Assembly: GCA_028292745.1 (NCBI GenBank)
Contig: JAQGLT010000134.1
Location: 1-44,299 of the forward strand
Source of the DNA: Polaromonas sp.
GTDB taxonomy: Bacteria; Pseudomonadota; Gammaproteobacteria; Burkholderiales; Burkholderiaceae_C
DNA: 44,299 bases
Direction of reading: 5' to 3'
Under the pieces are notes generated by a model that saw only the letters and a list, made by a program, of their open reading frames with translations, was not told the DNA's origin and did not search any database. How positions within the stretch are numbered: position 1 is the stretch's first letter; every line of letters begins with the position of its first letter. Shown here piece after piece: positions 16,430-27,698 of this stretch. A program made the position numbers and the translations under genes.

Positions 16430-17632
16430 CTACCAGTCAACCAGGCTCAGGCCCACGCTCAGGACATTGCGCCTTTTGTTGTAGTCCAGCAGGCTGTCGC
16501 CATAGCCGGTGAACAACTGCACGTGGTAGCGCAAGCCGGTGTAGGTGGGTGAGTCGGCAGGCGCCATCATCCAGTCGATCCGGGTGGAGCCACGTGCCTG
16601 GCTGCGCAGCGAATGCCGCAACGTCAGGCCCAGCGTGTTGGCCTTGTTGACTTGCCAGCTGGCATTGAGTTCGGCCCGGCCAATGTAGTTTTCGATGCCC
16701 GGATTGTCGTCAATGCCCGATTCGCGCAGACGGTCCCAGATGCGGCCCTGCAGGCGCAGGCTGGACTCCGGGCCCAGCACTTTCTCAGCCGCGCCCAGCA
16801 GGTAGGTGCGGTTCCAGCTGCGCGACAGCAGGTTCGACTGGCCGTTGGACTGGTGCACCAGCCCCAGGCCTGACAGCCGGTACTGCCAGCCGCCGGGCAG
16901 GGCGATCTGGTGCGGATAGATATAAATCACCTCCGGCTCATGGTCGGTGGCGCGAAACGGCCGCGACACGGCCGGGGTGAACAACTGCCAGTAGCTTTGC
17001 TGGCTGTAGCCGAACCAGAGCGAATCCTGGTCATCCTCGTCGCTGTCACCGCTTTTGAGCAGACCCTTGGCCACCTTGGTGCGCACCGACAGCTGGATCT
17101 TGGTTTCGGTTTTTTTCAGCGCCGGCGGCTTGAATCCGATGTTGCTCAGCGCCTCGTCCACCTGCGGCGAATTGCTGCCATCGGACTGGACCAGCGCCAG
17201 GGAAATCGGCCGGTAGCCGCGAATCGCAAAGGTGTCGCAGTCGCTGCCGCGCTGAAGTTCCCAAAAGCGCGACAGCTCCGAATACTGGGTGTTGCGGCAG
17301 CCGATGGGCTTGCCGTCGGGCGCATCGGTGTTGAGGGACGGCAGCAGCAGCACTTCGGTGGCCGGCTTGCCGGTGGCCGGATCGGCAGGCGTGGCGGCCA
17401 GCGCGGCGGGCGGCGTGTTGGCCGGCAACTGCGAATCGGCCCACCGCTCGTAGCACGCCAGTTGCGCGGCGTTGTCGTTCTTGATGGCCTGGCACACCTG
17501 CCAGCCCAAGCTGGAAGGCCGGTTGGCCGGCAGGTTGACCGCAGGCGCGGCGGTCTGCGCCTGTGCCAGGCTGGCTGCCAGCAGGCCAGAGGCGAGCAGC
17601 AGGCGATGTAAGGGTGAAGTCGTGAAAGTCAT
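16430..17632 (-). CDS. pldA: Outer-membrane phospholipase A (PldA)
   Basis: A 400-residue precursor with signal peptide (LLLASGLLAASLAQA), a periplasmic N-terminal extension containing a Cys-bearing segment, and a C-terminal 12-strand beta-barrel. The OMPLA catalytic motif is visible as LVHQSNGQSNLLSRSWNR, providing the His and Ser of the His-Ser-Asn triad, and YSQQSYWQLF is the conserved strand before it. The chain ends in a typical outer-membrane C-terminal residue (LSLVDW). It hydrolyses phospholipid acyl chains at the outer membrane. The start lies 46 bp downstream of the secreted protein gene at 17679-18176, probably in one transcript. Confidence 0.9.
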   Translation of the reverse strand: MTFTTSPLHRLLLASGLLAASLAQAQTAAPAVNLPANRPSSLGWQVCQAIKNDNAAQLACYERWADSQLPANTPPAALAATPADPATGKPATEVLLLPSLNTDAPDGKPIGCRNTQYSELSRFWELQRGSDCDTFAIRGYRPISLALVQSDGSNSPQVDEALSNIGFKPPALKKTETKIQLSVRTKVAKGLLKSGDSDEDDQDSLWFGYSQQSYWQLFTPAVSRPFRATDHEPEVIYIYPHQIALPGGWQYRLSGLGLVHQSNGQSNLLSRSWNRTYLLGAAEKVLGPESSLRLQGRIWDRLRESGIDDNPGIENYIGRAELNASWQVNKANTLGLTLRHSLRSQARGSTRIDWMMAPADSPTYTGLRYHVQLFTGYGDSLLDYNKRRNVLSVGLSLVDW

Positions 17633-17678
17633 GGTTGTGCGGTCATCCGCCGGCAGTTCAATCCGGCAAGCCAGCCCG

Positions 17679-18176
17679 TCAGGGCAGCCGGGTCAGGGTG
17701 AAAGGAATGTCGGCGGCATCCGGGGCGGCGCTTGAGCTGGTGTCCTTCCAGACGCCCTGGTAAACCCGGCCGCACGAGCCCGGCTGCATCTCGCCGTTCC
17801 AGGTGCCGGTGATGCTGATGTTGTCGGACGATTCGTCGAGCAGCAGCAGGCCTTCATCCAGGTCGCCCGCCAGCGCCGCCTGGGCCGCATGCCCGGCAAG
17901 GGCCGATGTACCGGCGGCAAGGCCCGGCTCGCGGTTCACGGTGCCGGCCAGGCTGTCCGAAAACTCCGCATGGCGCCTGAGCACCAGGGTGGCGCGTTCG
18001 GGCAGGCCGGCCGGAGGGCGGCTGAAGCGAGCAGCCCAGCGGCCATGCAGCTGCTCGGCCTTCATCGCCTGCGCCGGCGGGCAGTGGGTTTGCGTGTCGT
18101 TTTGGGCGCTGGCGCAAGGTGCAAGCGCGGTATATGCTATTAATAATATAGCAAAACGAAAGTCTCTGAAAATCAT
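17679..18176 (-). CDS. Secreted protein of unknown function
   Basis: A 165-residue protein with signal peptide (FAILLIAYTALAPCASA) and a mature domain that looks beta-rich: LHGRWAARFSRPP, ATLVLRRHAEFSDSLAGTV, ISITGTWNGEMQPGSCGRVYQGVW. The W-rich repeating strands suggest a small beta-barrel or lipocalin-like fold. Part of the signal-peptide coding region is a GCTA-N9-TAGC repeat (18136-18152). It sits just upstream of pldA in the same direction, which hints at an envelope-lipid role. No family was recognised with confidence. Confidence 0.65.
   Translation of the reverse strand: MIFRDFRFAILLIAYTALAPCASAQNDTQTHCPPAQAMKAEQLHGRWAARFSRPPAGLPERATLVLRRHAEFSDSLAGTVNREPGLAAGTSALAGHAAQAALAGDLDEGLLLLDESSDNISITGTWNGEMQPGSCGRVYQGVWKDTSSSAAPDAADIPFTLTRLP
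18136..18152. repeat. 17-nt GCTA-N9-TAGC motif inside a coding region
   Basis: GCTATTAATAATATAGC lies within the signal-peptide codons of the secreted protein. It matches the repeat signature at 4760 and 16389, and shows that the repeat can be tolerated in coding sequence. Confidence 0.55.
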
Positions 18177-18320
18177 GGGTGGGTGAAGGCCTTGATCTGC
18201 CGCGCGGGGCGGTGCGGGCTAAAAGGAGGCATGCGCGCCCGCGTTGCGCAGCGGCTGGGACGGCCATGGTAGCTGAAACCGGCCAACCGGCGCAACGCGG
18301 GCCGGCTATCACCCCGCTGG

Positions 18321-20450
<2,130 letters not shown>

Positions 20451-20576
20451 GAAGCTGGAAGCCGGCAGGGGTGCCCGAAACAGCACCGGAGTAAAAAACC
20501 AGGAAAGGCGCCAGGGAAGGCCAAAGGCAGCGGTCAATCATAGCGATTCGCCCCGGTGCCGACCCAGCCGGGGACA

Positions 20577-21566
20577 ATGGGCGCTGTGCTGAACATCCTG
20601 CTCGTCACCTTTCCTTTCTTCGCCCTGGTGCTGTGCGGCTATGCGGCCACCCGCCGCGCGCTGCTGCCGCAGGCCGCCATTCCCGGACTCAACACCTTTG
20701 TGCTGTATTTCGCGCTGCCCTGCATGCTCTACCGCTTTGGCGCCAGCACGCCGATCGGGCAGCTGCTCGATGGCAGCCTGGTGGCGGTTTACCTGCTGTG
20801 CGCGCTGCTGATTGTCGCGCTCACGGTGGCTGTGACGCTGCACCGGGGCAGGGATGCGCAAACGGGCTCGCCGGGCGTGGGCTGGAACGACGCGGCGTTC
20901 GGCGCGCTGGTGGCCGCTTTTCCCAATACCGGCTTCATGGGCGTGCCGCTGCTGGTGGCGCTGCTCGGCGCGCAGGCCGCCGGGCCGGCGATTGCCACCA
21001 TCGTCATCGACATGCTGGTCACCTCGTCGCTGTGCATCGCGCTGTCGCGGCTCGATGGCGCCGATCAGCACGGCGCGGCGCGGGCGGCGCGCTTGGCCCT
21101 TCGGGGCGTGGTTGCCAATCCGCTGCCCTGGTCGATTGCGCTGGGGGCTGTGGCGTCGGCCATGGAGTGGGCGCTGCCCGGGCCCCTCATGGGCACGGTC
21201 GGCCTGCTGGCCGATGCGGCCTCGCCGGTCGCGCTGTTCACCATTGGCGCGGTGCTGGCGCGCTCACAAATGCATAGCGCCTTGCGCACGCCCCTCATGC
21301 GCTACGTGCCTGTGGCGCTTATAAAACTGGTGGTTCACCCGCTGCTGGTGGGCGCGGTGGGGCTGGGCGCCATCGCGCTGGGCTTGCCGCTGGAGCGGTT
21401 TTCCCTGACCGTGGTGGTGCTGGTTGCCGCCTTGCCCAGCGCCAGCAACGTGGCCCTTCTGGCCGAGCGTTTCGGCGCCGACAACGGACGCATCGCGCGC
21501 ATCATCCTGCTGTCCACAGCGCTGGCGTTTTTCAGCTTTTCGGCGGCGGTGGCGTGGCTGGTGTGA
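20577..21566 (+). CDS. AEC-family (auxin efflux carrier-like) permease
   Basis: A 329-residue membrane protein of about ten helices in two halves. It has the AEC features PGLNTFVLYFALPCMLYRF at the first helix pair, AAFPNTGFMGVPLL in the helix-break region and AALPSASNVALLAERFG in the second half. ATG 20577 with a GGGGA site is chosen over GTG 20556. Members export or facilitate small organic acids. It is convergent with the M20 deacylase that ends the urate operon and divergent from the Rep helicase, so a link to purine catabolism is possible but unsupported. Confidence 0.85.
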   Translation: MGAVLNILLVTFPFFALVLCGYAATRRALLPQAAIPGLNTFVLYFALPCMLYRFGASTPIGQLLDGSLVAVYLLCALLIVALTVAVTLHRGRDAQTGSPGVGWNDAAFGALVAAFPNTGFMGVPLLVALLGAQAAGPAIATIVIDMLVTSSLCIALSRLDGADQHGAARAARLALRGVVANPLPWSIALGAVASAMEWALPGPLMGTVGLLADAASPVALFTIGAVLARSQMHSALRTPLMRYVPVALIKLVVHPLLVGAVGLGAIALGLPLERFSLTVVVLVAALPSASNVALLAERFGADNGRIARIILLSTALAFFSFSAAVAWLV

Positions 21567-21593
21567 GATGAAAATGGGCGCCAGACGCCGAGG

Positions 21594-22832
21594 TCAGGCC
21601 TGCTGCAGCAGCTCGAACAAAGCGCGCGCAACCACCTTGGTGGCGCGGCGCAGGTCTTCAAGGACGAGGTGTTCGTCGGCGCGCTTGGCGTTGCTCTCCA
21701 ATACCGTGCGGGGGCCGGCGCCGTAAATCGCCGCCGGCACGCCGGCGGCGCCGAACAGCCGGACGTCGGTGTAGAGCGGCGTTCCGGAAGTAGGGATCGG
21801 CTCCCCGAAAACGGCTTCGCCATGTTTTTGCAGCGCCTGTACCAATGCGGCATTGCGCAGGTCGGGCTGCCACGCGTCGGCCATCAGCAAACGCCTGATC
21901 TCGACGGTGATCCCGGGCATGGATGCGGCGGCTTCGGCGATGATCCGGCGCACATCGGCCTCGACTTCGACAGGATTTTCTTCGGGAATCATGCGGCGGT
22001 CCAGCTTGAGCACCACCTTGCCGGGCACGACGTTGGTGTTGGTGCCGCCTTCGATACGGCCGACGTTGAGGTAAGGATGCCGGATGCCCTCGATCTTCGA
22101 CGTGATGGACTTGTAAAGCACATTTTGCCGGTACAGCGCATTGAGAATGGCGGTGGCCCCCTGCAGGGCGTCGATGCCGGTGTCGGGAATGGCCGCATGG
22201 GCCATCTTGCCATGCACCGTGACTTGCATCTGCAGGCAGCCGTTGTGGGCGGTGATGACCTGGTAGCTGAAACCCGCCGCAATCACAAAGTCAGGCCGGG
22301 TGAGCTGCTGCTTGATCAGCCAGCCGGGGCCCAGTTCGCCGCCGAACTCCTCGTCGTAGGTGAACAGCAGTTCAATGCCGCCCTTGAGCGGCGTACCGAG
22401 CGCCTCCAGTGCGCGCACCGCAAAGGTGTAGGTGGCGAAATCGCATTTGCTCACGGCGGAGGCCCGGCCATACAGCTTGCCGTCCACGATCTCGGCGCCA
22501 TACGGGTCATGGGTCCAGCCGTCGCCCGGGGGAACCACATCGCCATGCGCATTCAGGGCAATGGTCTTGCCAGGGCCGTAGTGGCGGCGAACCACCAGGT
22601 TGGTGATCGACTCCAGCCCGTGGGCCTTCACTTCCCAAGCCGGGACCGCATGCCTTTCCACCTGGAAACCGAAGGCTTCCAGCAAGCCTGCGGTGTGCTC
22701 GGCATGCGGCGCGTTGTTTCCGGGCGGCGTGTCGGTGGGCACGCGCACCAGCTCCTGCAAAAACTCGACTTCCTCGTCGAAATGGGCATCAATCCAGGTG
22801 TCGATGGCGTGAATGCAGGTCGCGAAAGTCAT
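21594..22832 (-). CDS. M20-family deacylase (ArgE/DapE-like) in the urate operon
   Basis: A 412-residue metallohydrolase of the M20 family. The first metal motif is LNAHGDVVPPGDGW and the catalytic Glu lies in TYDEEFGGELGPGW; HAAIPDTGIDALQGAT belongs to the lid/dimer domain. The usual GRGASDMKGG metal motif reads GRASAVSKCDFATY, still placing an Asp at the right point. Its ATG overlaps the stop of the UraD-AllC gene (22829-22832), so it is the last gene of the allantoin arm. A ureide or a carbamoylated product of allantoate breakdown is a plausible substrate, but this is inferred from the operon alone. Confidence 0.85.
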   Translation of the reverse strand: MTFATCIHAIDTWIDAHFDEEVEFLQELVRVPTDTPPGNNAPHAEHTAGLLEAFGFQVERHAVPAWEVKAHGLESITNLVVRRHYGPGKTIALNAHGDVVPPGDGWTHDPYGAEIVDGKLYGRASAVSKCDFATYTFAVRALEALGTPLKGGIELLFTYDEEFGGELGPGWLIKQQLTRPDFVIAAGFSYQVITAHNGCLQMQVTVHGKMAHAAIPDTGIDALQGATAILNALYRQNVLYKSITSKIEGIRHPYLNVGRIEGGTNTNVVPGKVVLKLDRRMIPEENPVEVEADVRRIIAEAAASMPGITVEIRRLLMADAWQPDLRNAALVQALQKHGEAVFGEPIPTSGTPLYTDVRLFGAAGVPAAIYGAGPRTVLESNAKRADEHLVLEDLRRATKVVARALFELLQQA

Positions 22833-24604
22833 GAAAGCTCCGTGGCAAGCTGGTCAATGAACCGCTGGAACGTGCGCACGCACAGGTCGGCGTCGTCGTT
22901 GGTGATGGATTCCAACGGGTTGTGGCTGATGCCGCCATTCAGCCCGCGCAGGAAGAGCATGGCCTGGGGCAGGATTTCGTGCATTTTCATGGCGTCGTGG
23001 CCCGCGCCGCTGGGCAGCCGGAAAACCGGCAGGCCCTGTGCCTCGACCGCGCGCTCCCAGCGCTGCTGCCAGTCGGGCGCGCTGGGCGCGGCGGACGCGC
23101 GCATGGTTTCCTCCAGCTTGTAGTGCAGGCCGCGCTGCCGGCAGATGCGCTGCAGCGCAGCGAGAATGTCGGCGGCGCAGGCGTCACGTACTTCATCGGT
23201 CGTGGCGCGTATGTCGAGGCTGAACTTGCAGTTGCCTGGCACCACATTGATCGAGCCGCTGGGCACTTCCAGCATGCCGACCGTGGCAACCAGGGTGTCC
23301 AGACTGCCGCCGCGCTTTTCCACGTAAAGCGCCAACTCCGACGCTGCGGTTGCCGCATCGCGCCGCCGCTTCATGGGCGTGGTGCCGGCGTGGCTGGCCA
23401 TGCCGATGATTTCGCCGACATAACGAACGCTGCCATTGATCGAGGTCACGATGCCCAGCGGCAGGTCCATCTCATCGAGCACCGGCCCCTGCTCGATATG
23501 CACTTCGACGAACCCCAGGTAGCGGGCCGGATCCCGCTTGAGCTTTGGAATGTCGTCGATGCACAGGCCGGCATGGGTCATGGCGTCGCGCATCGTGGTG
23601 CCGTCGGCGTCTTTCTGGTCCAGCCAGGCCGGGTTGAAATGACCGGTCAGGGCACTCGATCCAAGAAATACGGCTTTGTAACGCTGGCCTTCCTCTTCGG
23701 CAAAGCCGATGACTTCCAATCCGTAGGGCAGGCGCCTTTTGTGGTGGTGCAGCTCACGCACGCAGGCCATGGGCGCCAGGATGCCCAGGCGGCCGTCGTA
23801 TTTGCCGCCATTGCGCACGGTGTCGTAATGCGAGCCCGTCAACAGCCGTTTTGCCTGGGGGTCGCTGCCGTGGTAGATGCCAACGACATTGCCAACGGCG
23901 TCGATGCACACCTCATCGAAGCCGCAGTCCTGGCGCATCCAGCCGGCCAGTTGCCGGGCGCAGGCCCGGTGCGCGTCGGTCAGGTAGGTGACGGTGAGTT
24001 CGCCGCGTTCGGCATGCCCGGGGTCGCTGTGGGTGCTGAGCTGCTCGCACCAGTCCCAGACCCGGTTGCCCAACGCCGGCGTATGGCCCAGCTTGTCATT
24101 GAGGCGAATCTCCGCAATGCGGTGGATGTTGCGCAGGCATTCGGCCAGTTCGACATCGGGAGGGTTGTCCAGACGGCGCGCAAAGGTCTTGATGATCTCG
24201 GATTTCGCCAGCCCCAGGCCGCGCGGGCCGCGGACCGCCAGAACGAATGGAAATCCAAACTTGGCCGTGTAGCCGGCGTTGAGCTGCTGAATCCGCGCCA
24301 ATTCCTCTGGCGTGCAGGCGGTCAGGCCGGCTTTGCCCTGCTCGTTCGCCGACTCGGCCGTCAAGGTCTGGCCGCCTGCCGCCTTGCCGGCAAGTTCGGG
24401 GTGGGCGCGAACCAGCGCAAGCTGCAACGCGGGCTCCGCATCGCGTACGGTCCAGGCCAGCGCCAGCTTGAGCTGGTCCAGGTTGGCGAAGGGACGGCGG
24501 GCCCAGGCCTGCGCTGCAATCCAGGGCGAATGCTCGTAAATTCCGTCCAGCGACTGAACAAAGTCGGCCTGCGAGGCCGAGTGCAGTGGGTTCAGGTTGA
24601 TCAT
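22829..24604 (-). CDS. Fused OHCU decarboxylase / allantoate amidohydrolase
   Basis: A 591-residue bifunctional enzyme. Residues 1 to about 175 are 2-oxo-4-hydroxy-4-carboxy-5-ureidoimidazoline (OHCU) decarboxylase, with the catalytic H68 in AHPELAGK and the motifs SANEQGKAGL, FGFPFVLAVRG and ECLRNIHRIAEIRLND. From about residue 183 it is an M20 allantoate amidohydrolase (AllC/hydantoinase-carbamoylase type), with metal ligands H259 (GSHYDTV), D270 (GGKYDGRLG) and E304/E305 (FAEEEGQRY), later VEVHIEQGPVLD and PSGAGHDAMKM. One chain thus makes S-allantoin and, after PuuE, hydrolyses allantoate. ATGA overlaps couple it to both neighbours. Confidence 0.92.
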   Translation of the reverse strand: MINLNPLHSASQADFVQSLDGIYEHSPWIAAQAWARRPFANLDQLKLALAWTVRDAEPALQLALVRAHPELAGKAAGGQTLTAESANEQGKAGLTACTPEELARIQQLNAGYTAKFGFPFVLAVRGPRGLGLAKSEIIKTFARRLDNPPDVELAECLRNIHRIAEIRLNDKLGHTPALGNRVWDWCEQLSTHSDPGHAERGELTVTYLTDAHRACARQLAGWMRQDCGFDEVCIDAVGNVVGIYHGSDPQAKRLLTGSHYDTVRNGGKYDGRLGILAPMACVRELHHHKRRLPYGLEVIGFAEEEGQRYKAVFLGSSALTGHFNPAWLDQKDADGTTMRDAMTHAGLCIDDIPKLKRDPARYLGFVEVHIEQGPVLDEMDLPLGIVTSINGSVRYVGEIIGMASHAGTTPMKRRRDAATAASELALYVEKRGGSLDTLVATVGMLEVPSGSINVVPGNCKFSLDIRATTDEVRDACAADILAALQRICRQRGLHYKLEETMRASAAPSAPDWQQRWERAVEAQGLPVFRLPSGAGHDAMKMHEILPQAMLFLRGLNGGISHNPLESITNDDADLCVRTFQRFIDQLATELS

Positions 24605-25551
24605 TGGGGCGCCCAGAGAAAGGCCGTTTCAGCGTTGAAGGGATGCGCCTGTTTCCAGTGCCGTGCGATGTCGATGCGCCGGGTGACCCAGACGCGGTCG
24701 TGTTTTTCAAGATGGTCCAGAAAGCGCTGCAACGCGCGCATTCGGCCCGGCCGCCCCAGCAGCCGGCAGTGCATGCCGATGCTGAGCATCGACGGCTGCT
24801 CGTCGCCCTCGGCGTACAGCACGTCAAAGCTGTCGCGCAGGTAGGTAAAAAAGTCATCGCTCTGCGAAAACCCCTGGGGCAGGGAAAAACGCATGTCATT
24901 GGCGTCCAGCGTGTACGGAACGACGAGTTGGGACGCCAGCGAACCGTCGGTTTTTTCAACCCGAAGCCAAAACGGCAGGTCGTCGCCGTAGTAATCGCTG
25001 TCGTATTCAAAACCGCCGTAATCGGCGACCAGCCGGCGCGTGTTCGGACTGTCGCGGCCGGTGTACCAGCCCAGCGGCCTCTGGCCCGTGAGCCGCTCGA
25101 TGACTTCCATGCCGCGCGCCATGTGTTCGCGTTCAGTGGTTTCGTCAAGCCCTTGGTAGCTGATCCAGCGCCAGCCATGGCAGGCGATTTCATGGCCCAG
25201 CTCCTTGAATGCCGCCGCTGCTTCCGGACAGCGCTCCAAGGCCATGCCCACCCCGAAAACAGTCAGCGGCAGGCCCCTTTTTTCAAACTCGCGCAGCAGG
25301 CGCCACACGCCCGCGCGCGCGCCATAGTCGTAAATGCTTTCCATGCTCAGGTGGCGGTCGGCAAAGGCCGGCGGGTTGAACATCTCCGACAGGAACTGTT
25401 CACTGCCGGCATCGCCGTGCAGCACGGAGTTTTCCGCGCCTTCTTCATAGTTCAGCACGAACTGAACCGCGATGCGCGCACGGCCCGGCCAGTTGGCATG
25501 AGGCGGATGGCGGCCATAACCTCTCAGGTCACGTGCGTAGACAGGGTGCAT
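24601..25551 (-). CDS. puuE: Allantoinase PuuE (polysaccharide deacetylase family)
   Basis: A 316-residue NodB-fold protein of the metal-independent allantoinase group. Typical features are RDLRGYGRHPPHANWPG near the N-terminus, VQFVLNYEEGAENS, MESIYDYGARAGVWRLL, LGHEIACHGWRWISYQ and GWYTGRDSPNTRRL. It converts S-allantoin to allantoate, the step between the two halves of the downstream fusion protein. It is the promoter-proximal gene of the minus-strand arm; its stop overlaps the start of the fusion gene. The divergent HIU hydrolase starts only about 120 bp away, giving a shared regulatory spacer at 25552-25670. Confidence 0.92.
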   Translation of the reverse strand: MHPVYARDLRGYGRHPPHANWPGRARIAVQFVLNYEEGAENSVLHGDAGSEQFLSEMFNPPAFADRHLSMESIYDYGARAGVWRLLREFEKRGLPLTVFGVGMALERCPEAAAAFKELGHEIACHGWRWISYQGLDETTEREHMARGMEVIERLTGQRPLGWYTGRDSPNTRRLVADYGGFEYDSDYYGDDLPFWLRVEKTDGSLASQLVVPYTLDANDMRFSLPQGFSQSDDFFTYLRDSFDVLYAEGDEQPSMLSIGMHCRLLGRPGRMRALQRFLDHLEKHDRVWVTRRIDIARHWKQAHPFNAETAFLWAPQ

Positions 25552-25670
25552 GATGGACGGAACTTATTAGGGATACAGTTTAAAACGGCAATGCAGGCCA
25601 GGGAGGATGACTTGCATGGCCTCGGCAGTTGCGCAAGAACAGGCTGGACAAAAAGAGAAAGGGTTTATCC

Positions 25671-26027
25671 ATGGGACACCTCAGTACCCACGTGCTCGAC
25701 ATCATGCACGGGTGCCCGGCTGCCGGCATGGCAGTCACTCTGCAGCGCGTCGATGGCGAAGGCTTGCGGACGATCAGCACGCTTACCCTGAATGGCGATG
25801 GCCGCAATCCGGGCGGCCCGCTGCTGGATGCGGCAGGCATGGCGGTCGGGCGCTATCGTCTCGTGTTTGAGGTTGGCGCCTACTTTCGCGCCCGTGGCGT
25901 GGTGTTGCCAGAGCCGGCTTTCATCGATGTTGTCGTGCTGGATTTCGGCATCGCCGATGCCCGGGGGCACTATCACGTTCCCTTGCTCGCCAGTCCCTGG
26001 AGCTATTCAACCTACCGCGGCTCCTGA
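25671..26027 (+). CDS. uraH: 5-hydroxyisourate hydrolase (transthyretin-like)
   Basis: A 118-residue cytosolic protein with the HIUase signatures: N-terminal GHLSTHVLDIMHGCPAAGM (His-9-type catalytic His), VGRYRLVFEVGAYF and the diagnostic C-terminal SPWSYSTYRGS. ATG 25671, preceded by GAGAAAGGG, is selected over an in-frame ATG at 25629, which would add a basic tail not seen in the family. It opens 5-hydroxyisourate to OHCU, the product of PuuD and the substrate of the UraD domain. It is separated by 84 bp from puuD and divergent from puuE. Confidence 0.93.
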   Translation: MGHLSTHVLDIMHGCPAAGMAVTLQRVDGEGLRTISTLTLNGDGRNPGGPLLDAAGMAVGRYRLVFEVGAYFRARGVVLPEPAFIDVVVLDFGIADARGHYHVPLLASPWSYSTYRGS

Positions 26028-26111
26028 TGGACGGCAGCCTGCGGGCAACGGGGTCAACCCCGGTTTAAATCGTGTTATTTCTGCACCTTCTACTTTTGCG
26101 GGGGTTTATTC

Positions 26112-27320
26112 ATGGACGCTGCATACCTTCTCGACTGGGCCGGCCTGCTGCTGCGCTGGGCGCATGTCATCACGGCAATTGCCTGGATCGGCTCGTCGTT
26201 CTACTTTGTTTTTCTCGACAACAGCCTTACCCCGCCGGTTGCTCCTGAGCTTGTCGATAAAGGTGTCAGCGGCGAATTGTGGGCAGTCCATGGCGGCGGT
26301 TTTTACCACCCGCAAAAATACCTGGTGGCGCCCAAGCAGATGCCCGAGAACCTGCATTGGTTCTATTGGGAAAGCTACTCGACCTGGCTCACCGGATTTG
26401 GCCTGTTCACCGTGCTCTATCTCTTCAATGCCGGGACTTTCCTGGTGGACAAAAGCGTCCACGACTGGCCGGCAGGGGCAGCGATCGCTGCTTCGCTGGG
26501 CTTTTTAGGCGTCTGCTGGTTTGTCTACGACATCATCTGCCGCGTTTTCGGCCAGAAAAAAAACGGCGACCTGATCGTCGGCATCTGCCTTTTTGTGTTT
26601 GTCGTTTTTGCGTCGTGGCTTGCCTGCCGGCTTTTTGCCGGGCGCGCCGCCTTTTTATTGGTCGGCGCGATGCTGGCCACCACAATGAGCGCCAATGTCC
26701 TTGTCTGGATCATTCCCGGCCAGCGCAAGGTGGTTGCCCAGCTCAAGGCGGGGCTGCCCGTTGACCCTGTCCACGGCTGGCGCGCCAAGCAGCGCAGCGT
26801 GCACAACACTTATTTCACGCTGCCCGTGCTGGTGGCGATGCTGTCCAACCATTACGGATGGCTGTATGCGAGCAAGTCCAATTGGGCGGTGCTGGTGCTC
26901 CTGATGCTGGCCGGGGCGCTGATCCGCCACAGTTTCGTGGCACGGCACAAAGCGCGGGTGCAGGGCAGGCGCGTTCCCTGGGAGCATGCCGTCATCGGTG
27001 CCGCGCTGGTTCTGGGCCTGGTTGTCTGGCTCGCGCCCCTGCCGCCTTCGGCCGCGCTTGCCGCTGCGCCAGCCAGGCCTGTGGATTTCTCCGAGGTCAG
27101 GGCAGTCATCGACCAACGCTGCACCATGTGCCACAACGCCCAGCTTCCCAGCAAGGGCGTTGTCCTGAACACGCCCGAGCTGATCAAGCAGCATGCCCAG
27201 GCGGTGTACCAGCAAGCCGCTGTGCTCAAGCTCATGCCCATGAACAATGCAACGCGGATCACCGAAGAGGAGCGCGCCTTGATCAAGCGTTGGTTTGAGG
27301 CCGGCGCGCCGACGCACTGA
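26112..27320 (+). CDS. puuD: Urate hydroxylase PuuD with C-terminal cytochrome c domain
   Basis: A 402-residue inner-membrane protein. The N-terminal three quarters form the eight-or-nine-helix PuuD domain (DUF989), with LLLRWAHVITAIAWIGSSFYFVFLDN, VHGGGFYHPQKYLVAP, PENLHWFYWESYSTWLTGF and HNTYFTLPVLVAMLSNHYGWLY. After residue 320 comes a cytochrome c domain with haem site CTMCH (C337-H341) and a Met ligand in LKLMPMNNATRI. The protein oxidises urate to 5-hydroxyisourate without making peroxide and should pass electrons to the respiratory chain through its own haem. It replaces the soluble uricase in this pathway. Confidence 0.93.
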   Translation: MDAAYLLDWAGLLLRWAHVITAIAWIGSSFYFVFLDNSLTPPVAPELVDKGVSGELWAVHGGGFYHPQKYLVAPKQMPENLHWFYWESYSTWLTGFGLFTVLYLFNAGTFLVDKSVHDWPAGAAIAASLGFLGVCWFVYDIICRVFGQKKNGDLIVGICLFVFVVFASWLACRLFAGRAAFLLVGAMLATTMSANVLVWIIPGQRKVVAQLKAGLPVDPVHGWRAKQRSVHNTYFTLPVLVAMLSNHYGWLYASKSNWAVLVLLMLAGALIRHSFVARHKARVQGRRVPWEHAVIGAALVLGLVVWLAPLPPSAALAAAPARPVDFSEVRAVIDQRCTMCHNAQLPSKGVVLNTPELIKQHAQAVYQQAAVLKLMPMNNATRITEEERALIKRWFEAGAPTH

Positions 27321-27698
27321 TCGCCCACCAGCAGGTCGGCCAATGCTCGGGCACCCTGTCTGACCTGCAGCTGCCAGGGTGTTAAAGCGTGCCAGCAAGC
27401 TTCGCGTTAACTTCAAACTCTTAGCCTTGCCGCTATTTTCGGGTCACCGGTGAAGGCTGGCGCGGGCCGGCTGGACAGGCCCGCTGCGGCTTGCAGGGTG
27501 GCGCCAGGCCAATGTCTGCCGCATCGGGATCGCATCCGAAGCCAAGCGTGCCACGAACCCATGGGTCATGCGCAACAAGAGTGCGCATTACCTGCTCTTT
27601 ACCAAGGACCACTGCCTGTTGCCCCAGCCTTCTCCTGCATAATTCGGAGGTTCATCGATTGCCCGCCGTGTGGCGGCTCATGAGCGCGAGGCTACGCA
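27321..27698. other. Intergenic spacer before the Rsb-type module
   Basis: No gene was recognised in these 378 bases. A weak hairpin (CACCCTG at 27352-27358 with CAGGGTG at 27375-27381) follows puuD but has no U-tract, so it is at best a poor terminator. The promoter of the downstream operon is presumably here; no box was clear enough to call. Confidence 0.4.

Noticed and set aside
22922..24844. 640-codon open frame antisense to the UraD-AllC fusion and part of puuE
   Set aside because: It spans two well-supported genes on the other strand and has no recognisable domain.
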